Source: JAEUHQ01 sp964538915 (GTDB lineage Bacteria > Planctomycetota > UBA1135 > UBA2386). Taken from it: a stretch of DNA of 64,000 bases. Positions 41,460-50,340 of this stretch are shown one piece after another. Position numbers and translations under genes: made by a program. Numbering within the stretch: position 1 is the first letter of the stretch; each line of letters begins with the position of its first letter. The stretch is from assembly GCA_964538915.1 (NCBI GenBank), contig CAZIFB010000006.1, forward strand, positions 1 through 64,000. Direction: 5' to 3'. The notes below the pieces were generated by a model. It saw only the letters and a program-made list of their open reading frames with translations. It ran no database searches and was not told where the DNA came from.

Positions 41460-42181
41460 CCACGGCGTGTCGACGCTGCGGCGCGCCGATGACGGCGGCG
41501 GCGCGCTTCTGTACCGCTTGCGGCGCTTCGACGAAGCAGCACGTGCGGGCGGTCGCCGAACGTGAACGGGCCGAGCGCGGCGCGACCCTGCGCGCGACCG
41601 CTGCCGTGGGGAGCGCGCTGGCGATCGTGCTGTTCGGATTCGTCGTGACGGCGAAGCTCCTCCTGGGCGAGCACCCGCCCGCGTCGCTCGTCGCGCTCGC
41701 CCCGGCCGCGATCGTCGTGGTCGCGGCTTTCGCTTGCGCATCGATCGAGGGCGGTCTTCGCGCCTCGTTCGCCGCGACCTCCGAGCGCCGATGGCTGCTC
41801 GCCGCCCTGCCGGTCGGCGCACTGTCCGCAGCGTTCGCGTTCGTGTTCACGAAGCTGGTCTGGCCGTCGATCGTCGCCGTCGAGGCGCCTGGCGCGGCGG
41901 TGGTCATGGCCGTGCTCGTCCTGGCGCCGCTCGCGGAGGAGTGGCTCTGTCGCGGCGCGGTCTGGGGAGCGGCGGCGCGCCTCGCGCGCCCGTCGGTCAC
42001 GCTCGTGCTCACGTCCGTGCTCTTCGCTTTCCTGCACGGACTGAACGGCGGCTACGTGCTCGAACTGCCGCACCGTTTCGTCGCCGGCCTCCTCTTCGGC
42101 TGGCTGCGTCTCCGCAGCGGCAGCCTGCTGCCGGGCATCGCCGCCCACGCGGTGCACAACTCGATCGCGATGCTCGTCTGA
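41456..42181 (+). CDS. CPBP-family intramembrane protease with N-terminal zinc ribbon
   Basis: A 241-residue membrane protein. A zinc ribbon (CRRCGAPMTAAARFCTACG) is followed by about six membrane helices that form a CPBP (Abi/CAAX protease-like) domain: motif 1 PLAEEWLCRGAVWG, motif 2 SVLFAFLHGLNGGYV, and motif 3 GIAAHAVHNSIAMLV. The paired Glu, the Arg and the His residues of the glutamic-peptidase site are all present. Bacterial members process prenylated or other membrane substrates or protect against toxic peptides; the substrate here is unknown. Translation is coupled to the upstream zinc-ribbon protein by an ATGA overlap. Confidence 0.85.
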   Translation: MTTACRRCGAPMTAAARFCTACGASTKQHVRAVAERERAERGATLRATAAVGSALAIVLFGFVVTAKLLLGEHPPASLVALAPAAIVVVAAFACASIEGGLRASFAATSERRWLLAALPVGALSAAFAFVFTKLVWPSIVAVEAPGAAVVMAVLVLAPLAEEWLCRGAVWGAAARLARPSVTLVLTSVLFAFLHGLNGGYVLELPHRFVAGLLFGWLRLRSGSLLPGIAAHAVHNSIAMLV

Positions 42182-42212
42182 CCAGCCGGAGGTGAGGAGG
42201 GGCGCTGCCCGG

Positions 42213-43919
42213 TCACTCGACGACGAACGCGGTGGTCGCCGAGTCGAGCACTTCCTGGGTCGACGGATCGCGGAAGCGAACGACGAGGCGCAGAAGCTTG
42301 CCGAGGTCGGCGCTGGGGATCGTCGGCACGACGATCGGCGTGCCGATCAACGACAGCGGCACGGTGGGTGCCGTGAGCGGCACGCCCGTGAGCATCGCGA
42401 TCTCCGGGCCAGACGGCGTCGTCACCACGAGGTCCATCAGCACCGGGAGCGGCGCGGTCGTGCGGTTGTCGATCACGATGTCTGCCAGCAGGGTGCCGCC
42501 GGGAGCCAGCGTCGGCGTGCCGAGCGCCGTCAGCGTGCATCGCAGCGCCTTCGGCTTCAGCTGGAACCGCACCACGGACTTGCCCAGGTCGCCGATCTCG
42601 ACCCGGCCGTGTGTGCGCAGGAAGTACGAGCCCTCTTCGGGGCGGATGTCGACGCCGTGGAGGCCGAGCGGGAGGGAGGTCGTGCACGTTCCCCGGCCCG
42701 CGGTGCGGTTGCCGACCGCGACGATCTCGTCCCCCGCTGCGTCGAGGAAGACGAGCTCCGCGTTCGCTTCGGGACCGGCGCCCGTGACGAAGCCGCGGAC
42801 CGCCGCACCCGGGGCGAGTGCGATCGTGCCCAGCGACGTCGCGCCGGCCACCGACACCGGCGCGCTCAGCTTGCCGACCAGCTTCGCGTTCGTGGGGGGC
42901 TCGACCCGGATGCGGTAGCCGCCGCCCGTCGGAACGGCGATCGAGAACGCACCCGCGGCATCCGTGATGTCGCGCGGCGAGAACAGCTTCGCACCGGTGG
43001 AGTCGAGGATGTCGATGTCCGCGCCGGCGACGGGTCCGCTCGGTCCGCTCACGACGCCCGACACGAGAGCGCCGTTCTTCACCTTGACCTGGCCGAGCGC
43101 CGAAGGGCCGGCCACGACGACGCCGTACTTGCGGCGCCCGACGTGCGTGTTGCCGACCGGCGGCTCGAAGTCGATGTCCCACATGCCGACCGGGACGAGC
43201 ACCGAGAACACGCCGAAGGTGTTCGCGGTGTCGTTCGTGATCAGCAGGTGCTCACCGGTGACGGAGTCCGTGACCTTCAGCCGCGTGTTGCCGACGGGCA
43301 CGAGGGATGTCTGGTCGACGACCGTACCCGAGACGGCGTGTCCGGCAGGAAGCGTGACGACGCCGACGTTCACGGGGCCCGTGACGACGACGTCTTCGAT
43401 CTGTCGCGCGAGCAAGGTCGTCGCTAGCGGCGGCTGCACCCGGAGGTCCCACGTGCCTGCGGGGATGGTCACCGAGAAGTGTCCCGTCAGGTCGCTGCCG
43501 TCGTGCGGCGTGAAGAGCTTCTCGCCCGACTGCGAGTAGACGTTGATGTTGCAGCTCGTGAGCGGCACACCGCCGCTGCTCTGCGCGATGCCGCTGAGTG
43601 CGAACCCGGGCTGGAGGACCACGTCACCGACGTTCGTGGCGCCGACCACGTTCGTGACGATCATGCGTGCGGCCCACGGTGCAGCGATCGCGGGCAGGTA
43701 CTCGACGTCGTAGGAGTCGGTCGGCAACGGGGAGATGGTGAACACACCTGCCGCGTTGGTGATGGCGGTCGGGCTGCCGCTGCCCGGATCGACTTCGATG
43801 CCGGCGATCGGCTGGCCGTTCGGGTCGACGACGCGGCCGGTCAGCGACTGTGCGCTGAGGGCGCAGGACAGGGCCGCGGTGACGACCGCGGCGAACGAGC
43901 GGAGATGCAACGTGTTCAT
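42213..43919 (-). CDS. Secreted multi-repeat CarboxypepD_reg protein (last gene of locus B operon)
   Basis: A 568-residue exported protein: signal peptide (FAAVVTAALSCALSAQ) then a chain of Ig-like carboxypeptidase-regulatory domains. Repeated patterns include LTGRVVDPNGQPIAGIEVD with ITNAAGVFTISPLP, ALSGIAQSSGGVPLTSC, HAVSGTVVDQTSLVPVGN and VSGVVSGPSGPVAGADIDIL, each closing with a VVxG/SLGTIAL strand. The final about 120 residues form a different beta domain (GGTLLADIVIDNRTTAPLPV) ending DSATTAFVVE. Such repeats form rod-like surface or periplasmic stalks that often bind glycans. It lies 16 bp downstream of the beta-helix gene, so is probably co-transcribed. Surface location is inferred. 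Confidence 0.85.
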   Translation of the reverse strand: MNTLHLRSFAAVVTAALSCALSAQSLTGRVVDPNGQPIAGIEVDPGSGSPTAITNAAGVFTISPLPTDSYDVEYLPAIAAPWAARMIVTNVVGATNVGDVVLQPGFALSGIAQSSGGVPLTSCNINVYSQSGEKLFTPHDGSDLTGHFSVTIPAGTWDLRVQPPLATTLLARQIEDVVVTGPVNVGVVTLPAGHAVSGTVVDQTSLVPVGNTRLKVTDSVTGEHLLITNDTANTFGVFSVLVPVGMWDIDFEPPVGNTHVGRRKYGVVVAGPSALGQVKVKNGALVSGVVSGPSGPVAGADIDILDSTGAKLFSPRDITDAAGAFSIAVPTGGGYRIRVEPPTNAKLVGKLSAPVSVAGATSLGTIALAPGAAVRGFVTGAGPEANAELVFLDAAGDEIVAVGNRTAGRGTCTTSLPLGLHGVDIRPEEGSYFLRTHGRVEIGDLGKSVVRFQLKPKALRCTLTALGTPTLAPGGTLLADIVIDNRTTAPLPVLMDLVVTTPSGPEIAMLTGVPLTAPTVPLSLIGTPIVVPTIPSADLGKLLRLVVRFRDPSTQEVLDSATTAFVVE

Positions 43920-43935
43920 GGGGATCGGTGGCGGG

Positions 43936-46203
43936 TCAGAGGAGGCGGAGGGGAGTGGAGATCGCGGCGGCCAGCGGGGAGCCGTCGGCGCCGCGCAAGC
44001 CGGGCAGCAGCTGCAGCACGAGCGGCCCGCTCCAGCCGGGCGACGTCGGTGTGAGGGTCAGAGTCGCGCCGGACACGGCGAGAGAGAACGCGACCGCGGT
44101 GCCGTTGCGCAGCACGCGGACCCGGTCGGCGGTCACCGATGCGACGTCGAGCACGCGGTCGAACGTGATCACGAGCGACGTGTTGGCCGTGAGTCCGGTC
44201 GCGATCGACGGCGTGAAGTGCAGCGGCTGCAGCGAGGTGACGGCGTTCGGATCGACGTGGCCCGGTTCGCCGCCGCCGGCGGCGCCGTGCGGCCCGGCGT
44301 CGGGCACGGGGTCGCCCGGTGCCGCGAGGCCGGCGGCCGCGGCGGGTGAACCCGGCGCGAGGCGGAGGTCGTCGGCGACGGACGTCCCGTCGTGCGCCGT
44401 GAGGGCGCCCGGTGCGACGAAGCGCGCGGGCGGTGCGTCGAGCACGAGCGTCGTTCCGGTCCGCTGCGCGACGACGAGACGAACGCCGTCGTCGCCGGCC
44501 TGCACCGACGTCCCCGCTGCGAAGCCCGAGGCGTCGTCGACGACGAGTGTGCCGCCGGCGGCCGTGGTGACCGCGGCGAACGCGGTCGGGGCGGCGACGA
44601 AGAGCGCCGCGCTGTCGTTCGTGACGACGTTGTTCGCGCCGGTCGCGTTCGTGAGCGGGACCGTCTGCTGGAGGAAGATCGACGCGACTGCCGCGCACGG
44701 GACCGAGTCGCTGCGCAGGCCGCCGACGCGGTTGCCCGCGAACGCGCAGTGCGACGCGACGATCGTCTTGTTGCCCGAAGCGAGGCGGGCGCCCGCGCCG
44801 AGGTTCGCCGCGAACCAGCACGAGTGGACGAACACCTCGCCGGCATGCGTCTCGGCGGTCACCAGCAGTCCGTCGCCCGCGTTCGCGGTGCAGCGCAGCT
44901 GCTCGAGCCGGTAGGTCGCCGCCGCGTCGGCGTCGACGTGCACTCCGGCGCCGCGGTTCGCTCGCGCGACGCAGCCGCGGATCGTGATCGTGGCGTGGAA
45001 GCCGGGGAAGAACTCGTGCTCCTGGTCGACCAGTACGCCGTCGAGACCGTTCTGCTCGAAGCGGCAGTTCTCGATCAGCACGTCGAACGTGCCGGTGCCG
45101 GTCGAGAGTGGTGCCGCCGCCAGGTCGACATCGAGTCCTTCGAACACGTTGCCGAAGAACCGCGATCCCGTCACGCGCAGCGACACCGAGCCGTTGTCCG
45201 GCGCCTGCAGGTCGTCGAGATCCGCGCCCTCCTGGCCGTTCGCGTCGAGCTGGCTGAGGTCGATCCGGACGTCGATCGGGCCGGCGACGGACAGGCCGTC
45301 GCTGCCGTTCTCCTGGATCGAGCACGCGACGATCTGCAGCGAACGGTTCGGCGCCGGCGCCGTGACCGCGCACTTCACGCCGCGATCCGAGCATCGGCGG
45401 ATGACGACACCGCGCAGTTCGACGTCGCTGTCGACGACGTCGACGCCCTTCAGCGCGGCGCCGCCGCCGTCGACCGTGAGGCCGTCGAGCGAGGCGTCGG
45501 CACCGCCACTCTGCACGGACACGATCTCCTGCGTCGCCGTCGCGACGAGCCGCGAGGGGTTCGCCGTCGGATTGCGCGCCGCGAGCGAGAACGTCGCATC
45601 GAAGCCTCCGGCGGCGTGCACGTTCGGCCCCAACGCGTAGGGGCCGCCGGCGTAGTCACCGGCGCGGATCCAAACGTTGCGGCCGTTCTGCGATCCGGCG
45701 ACGAGCAGCGCGTCCTGCAGGTTCGGGAACGCGGTGGCGGGAGTCTGGCCGTCGGCGACCGCGGGGTTCGCGCTCGCATCGACGAACAACGGAGCGCCCG
45801 GGCGCGTCCGTACGATCGAGCCGACCGGTGTCCACACGGTCGCTCCCGTTGCGCGGATCGCGAGCCCGAAGAAGCGGTCCGCACCGTCCGTCAGCCCGCT
45901 CACGAGAACCGGCGACGTCGCGAGCGGTGCGTGGCTCGGCGCACCGCCGTACACCGAACTCGCACTCGCAGCGTGGAAGAGTGCGGCCTCGAAGCCCGTT
46001 CCGGGCAGCGCGCAGTCGATGCGCACCGTGCCGGCGCCGCCGGCGGCAGCGACGATGCCGCTCTGTTGCGGCGACGGCACGGTCGACACCGGGGGAGGCG
46101 GCTGCACGGGACCGGGCGGGTTCCCGCCGGAGCCGCCGCCACCGCCGCCGCCGCAGGCTGCCGCGAGGAGGAGGACGAACGTCGAGGGTCGGAGTCGGAT
46201 CAT
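43936..46203 (-). CDS. Right-handed beta-helix lipoprotein with C-terminal Ig-like domain
   Basis: A 755-residue lipoprotein. The signal LLLAAACGGGGG gives a lipobox Cys followed by a long Gly/Pro tether. After a fibronectin-like segment (about 50-130) comes a parallel beta-helix (about 150-560) with pectate-lyase-like turns: FPNLQDALLVAGSQNGRNVW, SLDGLTVDGGG, VIRRCSDRGV, IVACSIQENGSDGLSV, IENCRFEQNGLDGVLVD. The C-terminus is an SbsA-type Ig-like domain (TSLVITFDRVLDVASVTADR). Beta-helix proteins bind, cleave or epimerise polysaccharides; in alginate loci the helix protein is an epimerase. No catalytic residues can be assigned by eye. It is 2 bp downstream of the beta-barrel gene. Confidence 0.87.
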   Translation of the reverse strand: MIRLRPSTFVLLLAAACGGGGGGGSGGNPPGPVQPPPPVSTVPSPQQSGIVAAAGGAGTVRIDCALPGTGFEAALFHAASASSVYGGAPSHAPLATSPVLVSGLTDGADRFFGLAIRATGATVWTPVGSIVRTRPGAPLFVDASANPAVADGQTPATAFPNLQDALLVAGSQNGRNVWIRAGDYAGGPYALGPNVHAAGGFDATFSLAARNPTANPSRLVATATQEIVSVQSGGADASLDGLTVDGGGAALKGVDVVDSDVELRGVVIRRCSDRGVKCAVTAPAPNRSLQIVACSIQENGSDGLSVAGPIDVRIDLSQLDANGQEGADLDDLQAPDNGSVSLRVTGSRFFGNVFEGLDVDLAAAPLSTGTGTFDVLIENCRFEQNGLDGVLVDQEHEFFPGFHATITIRGCVARANRGAGVHVDADAAATYRLEQLRCTANAGDGLLVTAETHAGEVFVHSCWFAANLGAGARLASGNKTIVASHCAFAGNRVGGLRSDSVPCAAVASIFLQQTVPLTNATGANNVVTNDSAALFVAAPTAFAAVTTAAGGTLVVDDASGFAAGTSVQAGDDGVRLVVAQRTGTTLVLDAPPARFVAPGALTAHDGTSVADDLRLAPGSPAAAAGLAAPGDPVPDAGPHGAAGGGEPGHVDPNAVTSLQPLHFTPSIATGLTANTSLVITFDRVLDVASVTADRVRVLRNGTAVAFSLAVSGATLTLTPTSPGWSGPLVLQLLPGLRGADGSPLAAAISTPLRLL

Positions 46204-46205
46204 GG

Positions 46206-47948
46206 TCAGAAGGAGGTGCGGACGGTGAGGGCGAGCAGGTTCGCGGCGGTGTCGCCGGCGAACGCGGAACCGGGTTCGAAGCGCGCCGCGGTGAGCTCCA
46301 CGGTCAGCGAGCGCTCGAAGCGGTAGGCGAGGACGAGGTCGAACTCGTGGCCGAGGTCGCGCGACGCGCCGTTCGGCGTCGTGCGCAGCGAGGTGTCGGC
46401 CAGCACGGCGGACGCGACGTCCTGCCGGTAACCGTGGAACAGCACCGACACCGACGCGGATCGCAGCGGCCGGATCGCGGCGCACAGCGTGGTCACGCTC
46501 AGGTTCGCGAGCTCCGGGTCGAGCAGTTCGCCGTAGTAGCGCACGCTCGTGACGCCGCCGAGTTTGGCGTTGTCGTCCTGCAGCCCCGACTGGCGGTAGC
46601 CCGACCTCGGGTCGGTGTCGGCGCGGCCGCTCGCGAACGCGATGCCGGCGCCGATCGTCGGCCGCAGCGGCGCATCGAATGTCCAGGTCGCGCCGACGTC
46701 GAACGCATGGCCGCGCACGTCGCGGCCGCCCACACTGCCGGCGGCGCCGCCGATCTCGACCCAGTGGCCGAAGCCGTAGCGCGGCCGCGAGAACGAACGC
46801 AGGCCGTAGAGCAGCGGCTCGAAGTCCGCGGCGGTGTCGTCCGTGCGCTTCAGCACGTACGCGCCGAGTTCGTGATCGCCGTCGAGCTGCCAGCGCACCT
46901 GTCCGACCAGCAGTCCCGTGTCCTCGGTCGAGTTGACCGCCGCGGCGAAGTCGCGGCCGATCGCACCGCCGAGTTCGAACTCGAACGCGCCCACGCTCAG
47001 GACGCCGCGGACGCCGTCGAGGACCTCGTCGTAGAGCCATTCGCGCTCCTCGTCGAAGTCCTGTCGGCCGGCGATCACCTGGAAGCCCTCGGCGGCGCGC
47101 AGCGAGACGAAGGCACGGGTGATCTCGGCGGTCTCGTCGCGGGTGTCGTCGCCGTTCTCGCGGATCGTGTCGCTCCGACCGATCGCGGCTTCGCCGAAGA
47201 CGTAGCTGCCCGCGTCGTCGAGCAGCCACAGCACGTCGGCCTTGGCTCGCGCTTCGGGCTTCGTGCGGTCGCGATCGCGCGTGTCGTCGAGGTCGAACTC
47301 GTCGTTCCACTCGACGCCGGCGGACAGTTGGCCGCCCATCAGCACGGAGTCCGAGAGACGCAGCGACAGCGGCACCGACTTCTGGTCGTCGGCGAGGAAG
47401 AGCGACAGAGGATCGTGCGGATCGCGTCCGCCGAGCAGCGTCGCGTCGACGTCCTGTGCGAGCGGCAGCACGAAGCCGGCGACGTCGAGTTCGCGGCGCT
47501 CCTCGTCGAGGCGGCGAACCTCGCCTGCGACCTTGAACTGTTCGCGCGGTGCCGATTCGCGCACGGTGCGCGCGCGCATCGCGTCGCCTTTCGTGCGCAC
47601 CTTCACGCGTGCCCATTCGCCCGGTGCCGGGACGAACGGCGAACGCTCGCCCTTGTCGCGATCCTCGAACGTGGTCTCCGCGTCGATCGCGAGGTCGCGG
47701 CCGAGAACCTGGAGCGAGCCTTCGTTCGCGGTGGTCACGGGCGCGGTCACTTCGACCTTGTCGGACTTGTCGCCGACCGTGCGCGGCAGTTCGTCGATCT
47801 CCGTGACCGTCGCGACGCCGCCGACGTACGAGCCCTTCGCCTCGATGAAGCGCCCGGGGCGCAGGTCGGCGAGCGGGTCCTCCGTGGGGGCGACGCAGCC
47901 AGCGAGGGCCGCGATCACGGAGAGCAGGAAGAAGTGGCGGCGGATCAC
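46206..47948 (-). CDS. Alginate-export-family outer-membrane beta-barrel with lipobox and DUF5666-like N-terminus
   Basis: A 580-residue protein with an N-terminal lipobox (VIAALAGCVAP). The first about 170 residues have DUF5666-like beta units (GRFIEAKGSYVGGVATVTEI; EQFKVAGEVRRLDEERREL). From about residue 195 the sequence alternates as in an outer-membrane barrel and matches the alginate export (AlgE-like) pattern: DVLWLLDDAGSYVFGEAAI, GFQVIAGRQDFDEEREWLYD, YRQSGLQDDNAKLGGVTSVR, YYGELLDPELANLSVTTLC. It ends in Phe, as expected for BAM-inserted barrels. It should be the outer-membrane conduit of locus B. A lipid anchor on a barrel is unusual. The GTG start overlaps the kinase-like gene's stop as GTGA. 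Confidence 0.85.
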   Translation of the reverse strand: MIRRHFFLLSVIAALAGCVAPTEDPLADLRPGRFIEAKGSYVGGVATVTEIDELPRTVGDKSDKVEVTAPVTTANEGSLQVLGRDLAIDAETTFEDRDKGERSPFVPAPGEWARVKVRTKGDAMRARTVRESAPREQFKVAGEVRRLDEERRELDVAGFVLPLAQDVDATLLGGRDPHDPLSLFLADDQKSVPLSLRLSDSVLMGGQLSAGVEWNDEFDLDDTRDRDRTKPEARAKADVLWLLDDAGSYVFGEAAIGRSDTIRENGDDTRDETAEITRAFVSLRAAEGFQVIAGRQDFDEEREWLYDEVLDGVRGVLSVGAFEFELGGAIGRDFAAAVNSTEDTGLLVGQVRWQLDGDHELGAYVLKRTDDTAADFEPLLYGLRSFSRPRYGFGHWVEIGGAAGSVGGRDVRGHAFDVGATWTFDAPLRPTIGAGIAFASGRADTDPRSGYRQSGLQDDNAKLGGVTSVRYYGELLDPELANLSVTTLCAAIRPLRSASVSVLFHGYRQDVASAVLADTSLRTTPNGASRDLGHEFDLVLAYRFERSLTVELTAARFEPGSAFAGDTAANLLALTVRTSF

Positions 47949-49021
47949 GCGACAGGCTCCATCAGGGTGCGGGTCTCGGTGCAGAGGCGGTCGACGAGCG
48001 CGGCCCAGCGCGGGCGCAGTGCGTAGACGCCACAGAGGCGGGCGCGCACGACGGCGCGGAAGAGGCGGGTGGCGGCGGCGTCGGGCAGGAGGCCGCAGCG
48101 GGCGACGACGACGTCGCCGAGGCCGGAATCGGTGTCGCGGCGCTGCAGCTCGCGCAGGCGCACGTGTTCGGCGAGGTTCACGACGTCGAACCGCGCATCG
48201 CCGACGCCGGCGCCCTCGAGGTCGATGACGCAGGTCTCACCGTTCGCGACGAAGATCTGCTTGTCGTGCAGGTCGCCGTGCACGAAGCCGCGGCGCACGG
48301 GCGGCTCGGGCTCGGGCAGACGCGCGATTGCGGCCCCGAGGTCGGCGAGCTCGGCGCGCATCGCCGACGCCTTCGTCAGCAGGTCCACGGCCTGTGTGCG
48401 GGCGCGCGCGAAGTCGATCGTGGGCAACGTGTCGCCGACTTCGGTGTAGGCGAGAGCCGCCACACCGCGCGCGATCGCCGTGATCGGCGCCTCACCCGCG
48501 GCGAGCATCTGGCGCAGCGAGGTCCCGGGGGCGTTCGCGGCGAGGTGCGCGCAGTGGTCGTCGAAGCGGTGCTTCGGCACCGCGAGCCGCATCGGCGACA
48601 GCACGCGCCCGAGTGCGTCGAACGTGCGCTTGCTGCGGCGATGGCCGCGTTCGTCGAGCAGCTTGAGCCAGTGCGTGTGTCCGTCCGCCGTGTCGATCCG
48701 CAGCACGGCGCGCCGACCCGGTCGCCAGGCCACGAGCCTCGTGGCGGTGATCGCGCCGACCGTGGGCTCGAGCAGGGCTCGCAGCGCCGCGCCGTCCGTG
48801 AGCAGAGAGGCGCCGGGCAGGCCGGTGTCGTCGGCCGGGTGACGTTCGACCGCGCCGTCGTCGGTTGCCGCGAACACGCGCGGCCGAGCACCGTCGCGCC
48901 GCAGCGTGGCTTCGACTCCGTCGCCGACGGGGCGCAGGATGACCTCGTCGCCACGCTCCGCCGGCGGCATCTCCGTGAGGAGACGTTCGGCGCGCGCACG
49001 CAGACTCGTGGTCAGGACCAT
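47945..49021 (-). CDS. APH/maltokinase-like phosphotransferase (locus B)
   Basis: A 358-residue kinase-like protein. A short N-terminal region (to about 90) precedes an N-lobe with VAWRPGRRAVLRI and THWLKLLDERG, where Lys may anchor ATP. The catalytic loop is GFVHGDLHDKQIFVANGE (about residue 245) and the metal-binding motif CVIDLEGAGVGDARFDVVNL. The loop reads HGDLHxxQ, with Gln where aminoglycoside kinases have Asn, as in maltokinases, so a sugar or glycan substrate is more likely than a drug. ATG 49021 overlaps the preceding phosphotransferase gene by 10 bp. Cytoplasmic. Resistance function is unlikely given its place inside a glycan operon. Confidence 0.85.
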   Translation of the reverse strand: MVLTTSLRARAERLLTEMPPAERGDEVILRPVGDGVEATLRRDGARPRVFAATDDGAVERHPADDTGLPGASLLTDGAALRALLEPTVGAITATRLVAWRPGRRAVLRIDTADGHTHWLKLLDERGHRRSKRTFDALGRVLSPMRLAVPKHRFDDHCAHLAANAPGTSLRQMLAAGEAPITAIARGVAALAYTEVGDTLPTIDFARARTQAVDLLTKASAMRAELADLGAAIARLPEPEPPVRRGFVHGDLHDKQIFVANGETCVIDLEGAGVGDARFDVVNLAEHVRLRELQRRDTDSGLGDVVVARCGLLPDAAATRLFRAVVRARLCGVYALRPRWAALVDRLCTETRTLMEPVA

Positions 49022-50340
49022 GCGACCTCCGGGTCCGCACCGAGGACGGTGCGTTCGGCGAGCTGGAGCAGCGACGCAGCGAGCGTGCGCCACTCGGGGT
49101 GCAGCCGGCGGAACGGGCGCGTCGCGTTGCGGACGAGCGCGCAGGCGGTCCACCAGGCGAGCGTCGTCGGCGCCGGCAGTGGCGCGCGGCGGCCGTAGGC
49201 GGACACGAACGCGCGCCCGCTCGCCATGCCGAACACGCGGTCCCGATCGGCGCACTGCGCGATCAGCGTCGCGAGGTCGTGGGCCGCCGGCGCTCGGCAG
49301 GCGCGGTCGAAGTCGACGAGTCCGGCGCCCTGCTCGGCGAGCAGGACCTGACCCGGATGCAGGTCACCGTGTGCGAGCACGGCGGGAGCGGCCGGCGGCA
49401 CGTCGTGCGCGAGACGGTCCGCGAGCTGTCGCCCGACGGCGCCGAGACGCGGGTCGAGGCGCACGAGGTCGTCGACGGCGGCGAGCACCAGGTCGAGTTC
49501 CGCGAGGGCGTGGTGGGTCGGCAGCGTGCGCGGCGGCGGCACTGCGTGCAGCCTCGCGACGACGTGCGCTGCGGCCTCGATGTCGTGCGGTGCGTCGGGC
49601 GCCGGCGACCACGGGCGCCCGTCGACGTGGCCCTCGAACATGAGACGGTCGTGCGCGACCCCCAGTGTCGGCGGCACGCGCAGGCCGGCGGCGAGTGCGG
49701 CGTCCGTGGCGCTGCGCGTTCGTTGCGTCTGGCTCTCGGCGTGGCAGCGGATCCACAGCGACGGCTGGGCGCCCGCGCGGCCGTCCGGGCCGACGACGCC
49801 GATCCGCCAGTGCAGCACCGCGCGGCGTTCGGGGCGGTAGCTCGCGAGCTGGACACTGCTGCGGCTCTTGCTGAAACGGTGGTCCGCCGGCACGAGCGAA
49901 GGGCAGCACTGGGCCACGAGCGTGCGCACCTTCGACGGCCGAACGAGGCGCCGCAGGTCGTGCATCGCCCGGTCGATCGGGAAAGCGAGCAGCAGGACGC
50001 TCTCCTCGGGCACGAACGCGAACGCACGCAGCCCGGCGTGGTCCTCTTCGGCGCGGTGGCGCAGGCGCTCGGCTTCGTCGGCGAGGCGCGGCACGGGCGC
50101 GGTCCGGACCGTCACGTAGGTCGAGACGACGCTGCCCGCCTGTTCGACATCGGCGCGGTAGCCGACCAGCGATCCGTCCTGGTCCTTCCACCGCACGTAG
50201 TCGGCCACCAGCTCGCGAACGGTCCCGGTGGTGGCCAGGTGCCGCTGCACGAGCGGCCCCATGCGGTCGGCGTGGATCGCGCGCAGGAAGGCGGCATCCG
50301 TCGCGCTCGACGGCGGCGGGCAGGCGCGGGGCGGGATCAC
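49012..50340 (-). CDS. Second APH/maltokinase-like phosphotransferase with N-terminal extension (locus B)
   Basis: A 442-residue paralogue of the next gene. Residues 1 to about 170 form an extra domain (MGPLVQRHLATTGTVRELVA, YVRWKDQDGSLVGYRAD) with a cap-like mix of helix and strand. The kinase part has VQLASYRPERRAVLHWRIGV, the catalytic loop VLAHGDLHPGQVLLAEQG (about residue 320) and GLVDFDRACRAPAAHDLATL. HGDLHPGQ is close to the maltokinase signature. No clear ATP-anchoring Lys is seen in the N-lobe (the strand reads LWIRCH), so activity is uncertain. GTG 50340 overlaps the ABC transporter stop as GTGA. Confidence 0.82.
   Translation of the reverse strand: MIPPRACPPPSSATDAAFLRAIHADRMGPLVQRHLATTGTVRELVADYVRWKDQDGSLVGYRADVEQAGSVVSTYVTVRTAPVPRLADEAERLRHRAEEDHAGLRAFAFVPEESVLLLAFPIDRAMHDLRRLVRPSKVRTLVAQCCPSLVPADHRFSKSRSSVQLASYRPERRAVLHWRIGVVGPDGRAGAQPSLWIRCHAESQTQRTRSATDAALAAGLRVPPTLGVAHDRLMFEGHVDGRPWSPAPDAPHDIEAAAHVVARLHAVPPPRTLPTHHALAELDLVLAAVDDLVRLDPRLGAVGRQLADRLAHDVPPAAPAVLAHGDLHPGQVLLAEQGAGLVDFDRACRAPAAHDLATLIAQCADRDRVFGMASGRAFVSAYGRRAPLPAPTTLAWWTACALVRNATRPFRRLHPEWRTLAASLLQLAERTVLGADPEVAWS

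Noticed and set aside
37515..41822. Minus-strand frame of about 1,435 codons opposite the hydroxylase and zinc-ribbon genes
   Set aside because: No domain or signal and biased composition; the plus-strand genes carry unmistakable FAD and FMN motifs.
46125..46165. GC-only repeat resembling a simple-sequence element
   Set aside because: It encodes the Gly- and Pro-rich tether directly after the lipobox of the beta-helix lipoprotein, so it is coding low complexity.
47945..50340. Aminoglycoside-resistance genes
   Set aside because: The catalytic loops are HGDxHxxQ, as in maltokinases, and both genes lie inside a glycan operon; there is no mobile-element context.
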